Of a stretch of DNA of 64,000 nt, positions 62,465-64,000 are shown one piece after another. The translations under genes and the position numbers were made by a program. Below the pieces are notes generated by a model. That model was given only the letters and a program-made list of their open reading frames with translations. It ran no database searches and was not told where the DNA came from. The DNA comes from Streptomyces griseoincarnatus (GTDB lineage: Bacteria > Actinomycetota > Actinomycetes > Streptomycetales > Streptomycetaceae). Each line of letters opens with the position of its first letter. Position 1 is the first letter of the stretch. The stretch lies in contig BMTH01000001.1 of the NCBI GenBank assembly GCA_014649575.1, positions 682,001-746,000 of the forward strand. Reading direction: 5' to 3'.

Positions 62465-62630
62465 GAGATGTCCGGCCGCGTTGCCGCGCGGCTTAACCCC
62501 AAGCCTGTTTCCGGGGCCCGGAACAGGCAGTTGTACCTGTGGGTCCCCCGCTCCTGCCGTACGTCGGGTCAGTGTGTGCGGGCTCCGGGCGGCGGCAGGA
62601 TTAGGCGTCCGTCCGGATCGGTTGGGAACG
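62465..62630 (-). ncRNA. ydaO-type c-di-AMP riboswitch
   Basis: On the minus strand the leader reads CCTAATCCTGCC (complement of 62593-62604), later GGCAGGAGCGGGGGACCCA, and TTGGGGTTAAGCC (complement of 62490-62502). These are the conserved elements of the ydaO/yuaA aptamer as found before Streptomyces wall hydrolases. It lies 50 bases before the M23 gene. Ligand binding usually reduces expression of the downstream gene. Ends are approximate. Confidence 0.8.
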
Positions 62631-62639
62631 TAAGCGACC

Positions 62640-63104
62640 TCGACGCGGCGAAACAAGCGCGGGTTCCGGCGAACCCGCTTTTTCCGTGATCGAAAGGGGG
62701 GAACGACGTCACCGTGCGTCGATCTCGCGAGCGACTCGCTGGTGAAATCCCTTGTTGCGAAGGGAAATTACGTGAGCATGGCGACAGCACACGGTCACCG
62801 GTATGACGATGCTCACGCACTCCCTCCCCAATTCCATTACTATCGGGGCACGTTGCCCTCAAGGGTTCTATTCGGACACATCACCCTATTCACGTCGAAG
62901 CTGGATGGGGCAGCCACCGCAATCGCGACATCTCGATCTTGGCGCGACAGGCCCGGAATCCGCCCCTCATGAACAAACAGAAAGCGACACGATCCCTCGT
63001 CGCCAGGGCGGTCGGCAACTCATTGCCCTTGGCAGCCATGTCGTATCGTCGAGTGGTGCCCGTCGGCGAGCCGCGGCGACGGCGCGGAGTGGGAGGAGCC
63101 GTCC
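62640..63104. other. Lower-GC stretch of about 465 bp without a recognised gene
   Basis: From about 62740 to 63050 the GC content falls well below its surroundings (for example TTCCATTACTATCGGGG, GGGTTCTATTCGGACAC). Short open frames exist, such as 62742-62972 on the plus strand, but they lack codon bias and ribosome sites. It should hold the riboswitch-gene promoter, the phosphatase promoter and possibly a small RNA. Confidence 0.5.
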
Positions 63105-63902
63105 GTGACGCAGGAGATCCCGTCGACCGAGCCCCAGCTGACCGGGGTGCGCAACTTCCGCGACGTGGGCGGACTGCCCACGGTGGACGGCCGTCGGGTG
63201 CGGCACGGGGTGCTGTTCCGCAGCGGTCACCTCGCCCACGCCACCGCGGAGGACGCCGCCTTCCTGGCCTCGCTCGGTCTGCACACCGTGTTCGACTTCC
63301 GCAACGCGGCCGACCAGAAGCTGGAGGGCCCGGACGTCTCGCTGCCGGGCGTGCGCAACGTCAACCTGCCGCTGAGCGACCCGGCCGACGGCGCGGAGTT
63401 CTGGAAGATGGTGCGCGACGGCGACCTGGACCAGCTGCGCTCGATCCTCGCCGACGGCCAGGGCGCCGACCGGATGATCACCTCGTACCGCATGATCGTC
63501 AAGGAGCGCACCGCCGAGCACTCCCAGGTGCTGCGCGCGCTCGCCGAGGACAGCGTCCCCGCGCTGATGCACTGCGCGGCCGGCAAGGACCGCGCGGGTC
63601 TCTCCGTGGCGGTGACCCTGCTCGCCGTGGGTGTGGAGCGCGACGCGATCGTCGAGGACTATCTGAAGTCCAACGCCAAGCACCGCCGCTACAAGGTGCG
63701 GCGCAGCGGCAGCTCCCCCGACGCCTACTCCCCCGAGGTCATGGAGCTGCTCAGCCCGCTCTTCGACGCGCGCGAGGAGTATCTGGCGGCCGCCTTCGAC
63801 ACGGTCGAGGAGACCTGGGGCGGCGTGGACGCCTACCTGGAGCAGGGACTCGGGCTCACCCCGGCCCACCGGGAGCGGCTGCGCGAGCGGCTGCTCGACT
63901 GA
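63105..63902 (+). CDS. Tyrosine-protein phosphatase (PTP, lipid/protein type)
   Basis: 265 aa. N-terminal GVRNFRDVGGLPTVDGRRVRHGVLFRSG is the family signature, and the catalytic P-loop HCAAGKDRAG has Cys157 and the Arg. The family resembles mycobacterial PtpB-like phosphatases acting on phosphotyrosine or phosphoinositides. GGAGGAG precedes the GTG at 63105 by about eight bases. Regulatory targets in Streptomyces are unknown. Confidence 0.92.
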   Translation: MTQEIPSTEPQLTGVRNFRDVGGLPTVDGRRVRHGVLFRSGHLAHATAEDAAFLASLGLHTVFDFRNAADQKLEGPDVSLPGVRNVNLPLSDPADGAEFWKMVRDGDLDQLRSILADGQGADRMITSYRMIVKERTAEHSQVLRALAEDSVPALMHCAAGKDRAGLSVAVTLLAVGVERDAIVEDYLKSNAKHRRYKVRRSGSSPDAYSPEVMELLSPLFDAREEYLAAAFDTVEETWGGVDAYLEQGLGLTPAHRERLRERLLD

Positions 63903-63932
63903 CACCCGCCCCCGTTCTCGCCCCCGTGGCCG

Positions 63933-64000
63933 CTACTTCTTCGGCGCGATCTCGAAGAGGAAGTAGATGAAGGCCGCGAAGAGGTGCCCGACCACGACGT
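63933..64000 (-). CDS. Small membrane protein, 3' end only
   Basis: Only the last 21 codons are in the window: VVVGHLFAAFIYFLFEIAPKK then TAG. The segment is a single hydrophobic helix ending in a basic tail, as in short single-span proteins such as the DUF6126 group. The start and any other domain lie beyond base 64000, so the family is a guess. Confidence 0.6.
   Translation of the reverse strand, partial: VVVGHLFAAFIYFLFEIAPKK

Noticed and set aside
62742..62972. Small plus-strand open frame of 76 codons in the lower-GC stretch
   Set aside because: No ribosome site, no codon bias and no recognised family. It is kept only as part of the unexplained region.

Overview
The window is a stretch of a high-GC actinomycete chromosome, almost certainly Streptomyces. 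It shows strong GC3 codon use, many GTG and TTG starts, frequent leaderless starts (a TANNNT-like -10 box 6-7 bases before the start codon), a conservon (cvnA-D), MsiK-like and CUT2-type sugar transporters, a c-di-AMP (ydaO) riboswitch before a LysM/M23 wall hydrolase, and dispersed GC-rich inverted repeats typical of the genus. No phage, transposase or CRISPR array is visible.

Layout. 1-6.9 kb: the 3' end of an N-formylglutamate amidohydrolase gene, then a divergent module of a small beta-rich protein, an ECF-type sigma factor and a cytosolic subtilase (minus strand) facing a TPR-CHAT protease (plus strand), then a small ankyrin gene and a degraded DUF6069-like remnant. 6.9-9.8 kb: a PPOX flavoprotein, tRNA-Pro(GGG) copy 1, a Gfo/Idh/MocA dehydrogenase behind a perfect palindromic operator, and a TMEM175-type channel. 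9.8-26.4 kb: a large inositol-catabolism region. A LacI regulator diverges from a four-gene operon (PhyH dioxygenase, SDR, two Gfo/Idh/MocA dehydrogenases). A five-gene minus-strand operon (CUT2 transporter, IolE-like protein, IolG) diverges from a plus-strand operon (IolC kinase, aldolase, IolB, IolD, GntR regulator). Together these could take inositol, and perhaps a derivative of it, through IolG, IolE, IolD, IolB, IolC and the aldolase; the final semialdehyde dehydrogenase (IolA) is not in the window.

26.4-42.7 kb: a VanJ-like membrane phosphoesterase, tRNA-Pro copy 2, DUF309, cobalamin genes cobF and cobK, a lipid-kinase-like protein, a TSUP permease, a thiolase with a TetR-like operator, a Dps/DUF3140/HhH-GPD operon, a DUF574 methyltransferase, a NUDIX-like protein, a complete CUT1 sugar ABC transporter with its own MsiK-like ATPase, a RibD-C reductase and tRNA-Pro copy 3. 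42.8-51.3 kb: a split transketolase behind a SoxR-like box, an MmcQ/YjbR protein, a GNAT plus XRE-cupin pair, an SDR/TetR divergent pair with two matching palindromic operators, a LysR regulator, and kbl-tdh for threonine breakdown.

51.3-64 kb: a conservon with an attached GAF protein, a likely MFS remnant with a 45-bp tandem repeat, a CPA2 antiporter, a DUF4241 protein, a metallo-beta-lactamase-fold hydrolase, an SGNH hydrolase, the riboswitch-controlled LysM-M23 peptidase, an unexplained lower-GC stretch, a tyrosine phosphatase, and the 3' end of a small membrane protein gene. The most unusual functional unit is the CHAT/subtilase/sigma module, which looks like a two-protease signalling or self-killing system. 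The dioxygenase-containing inositol satellite operon is the second.
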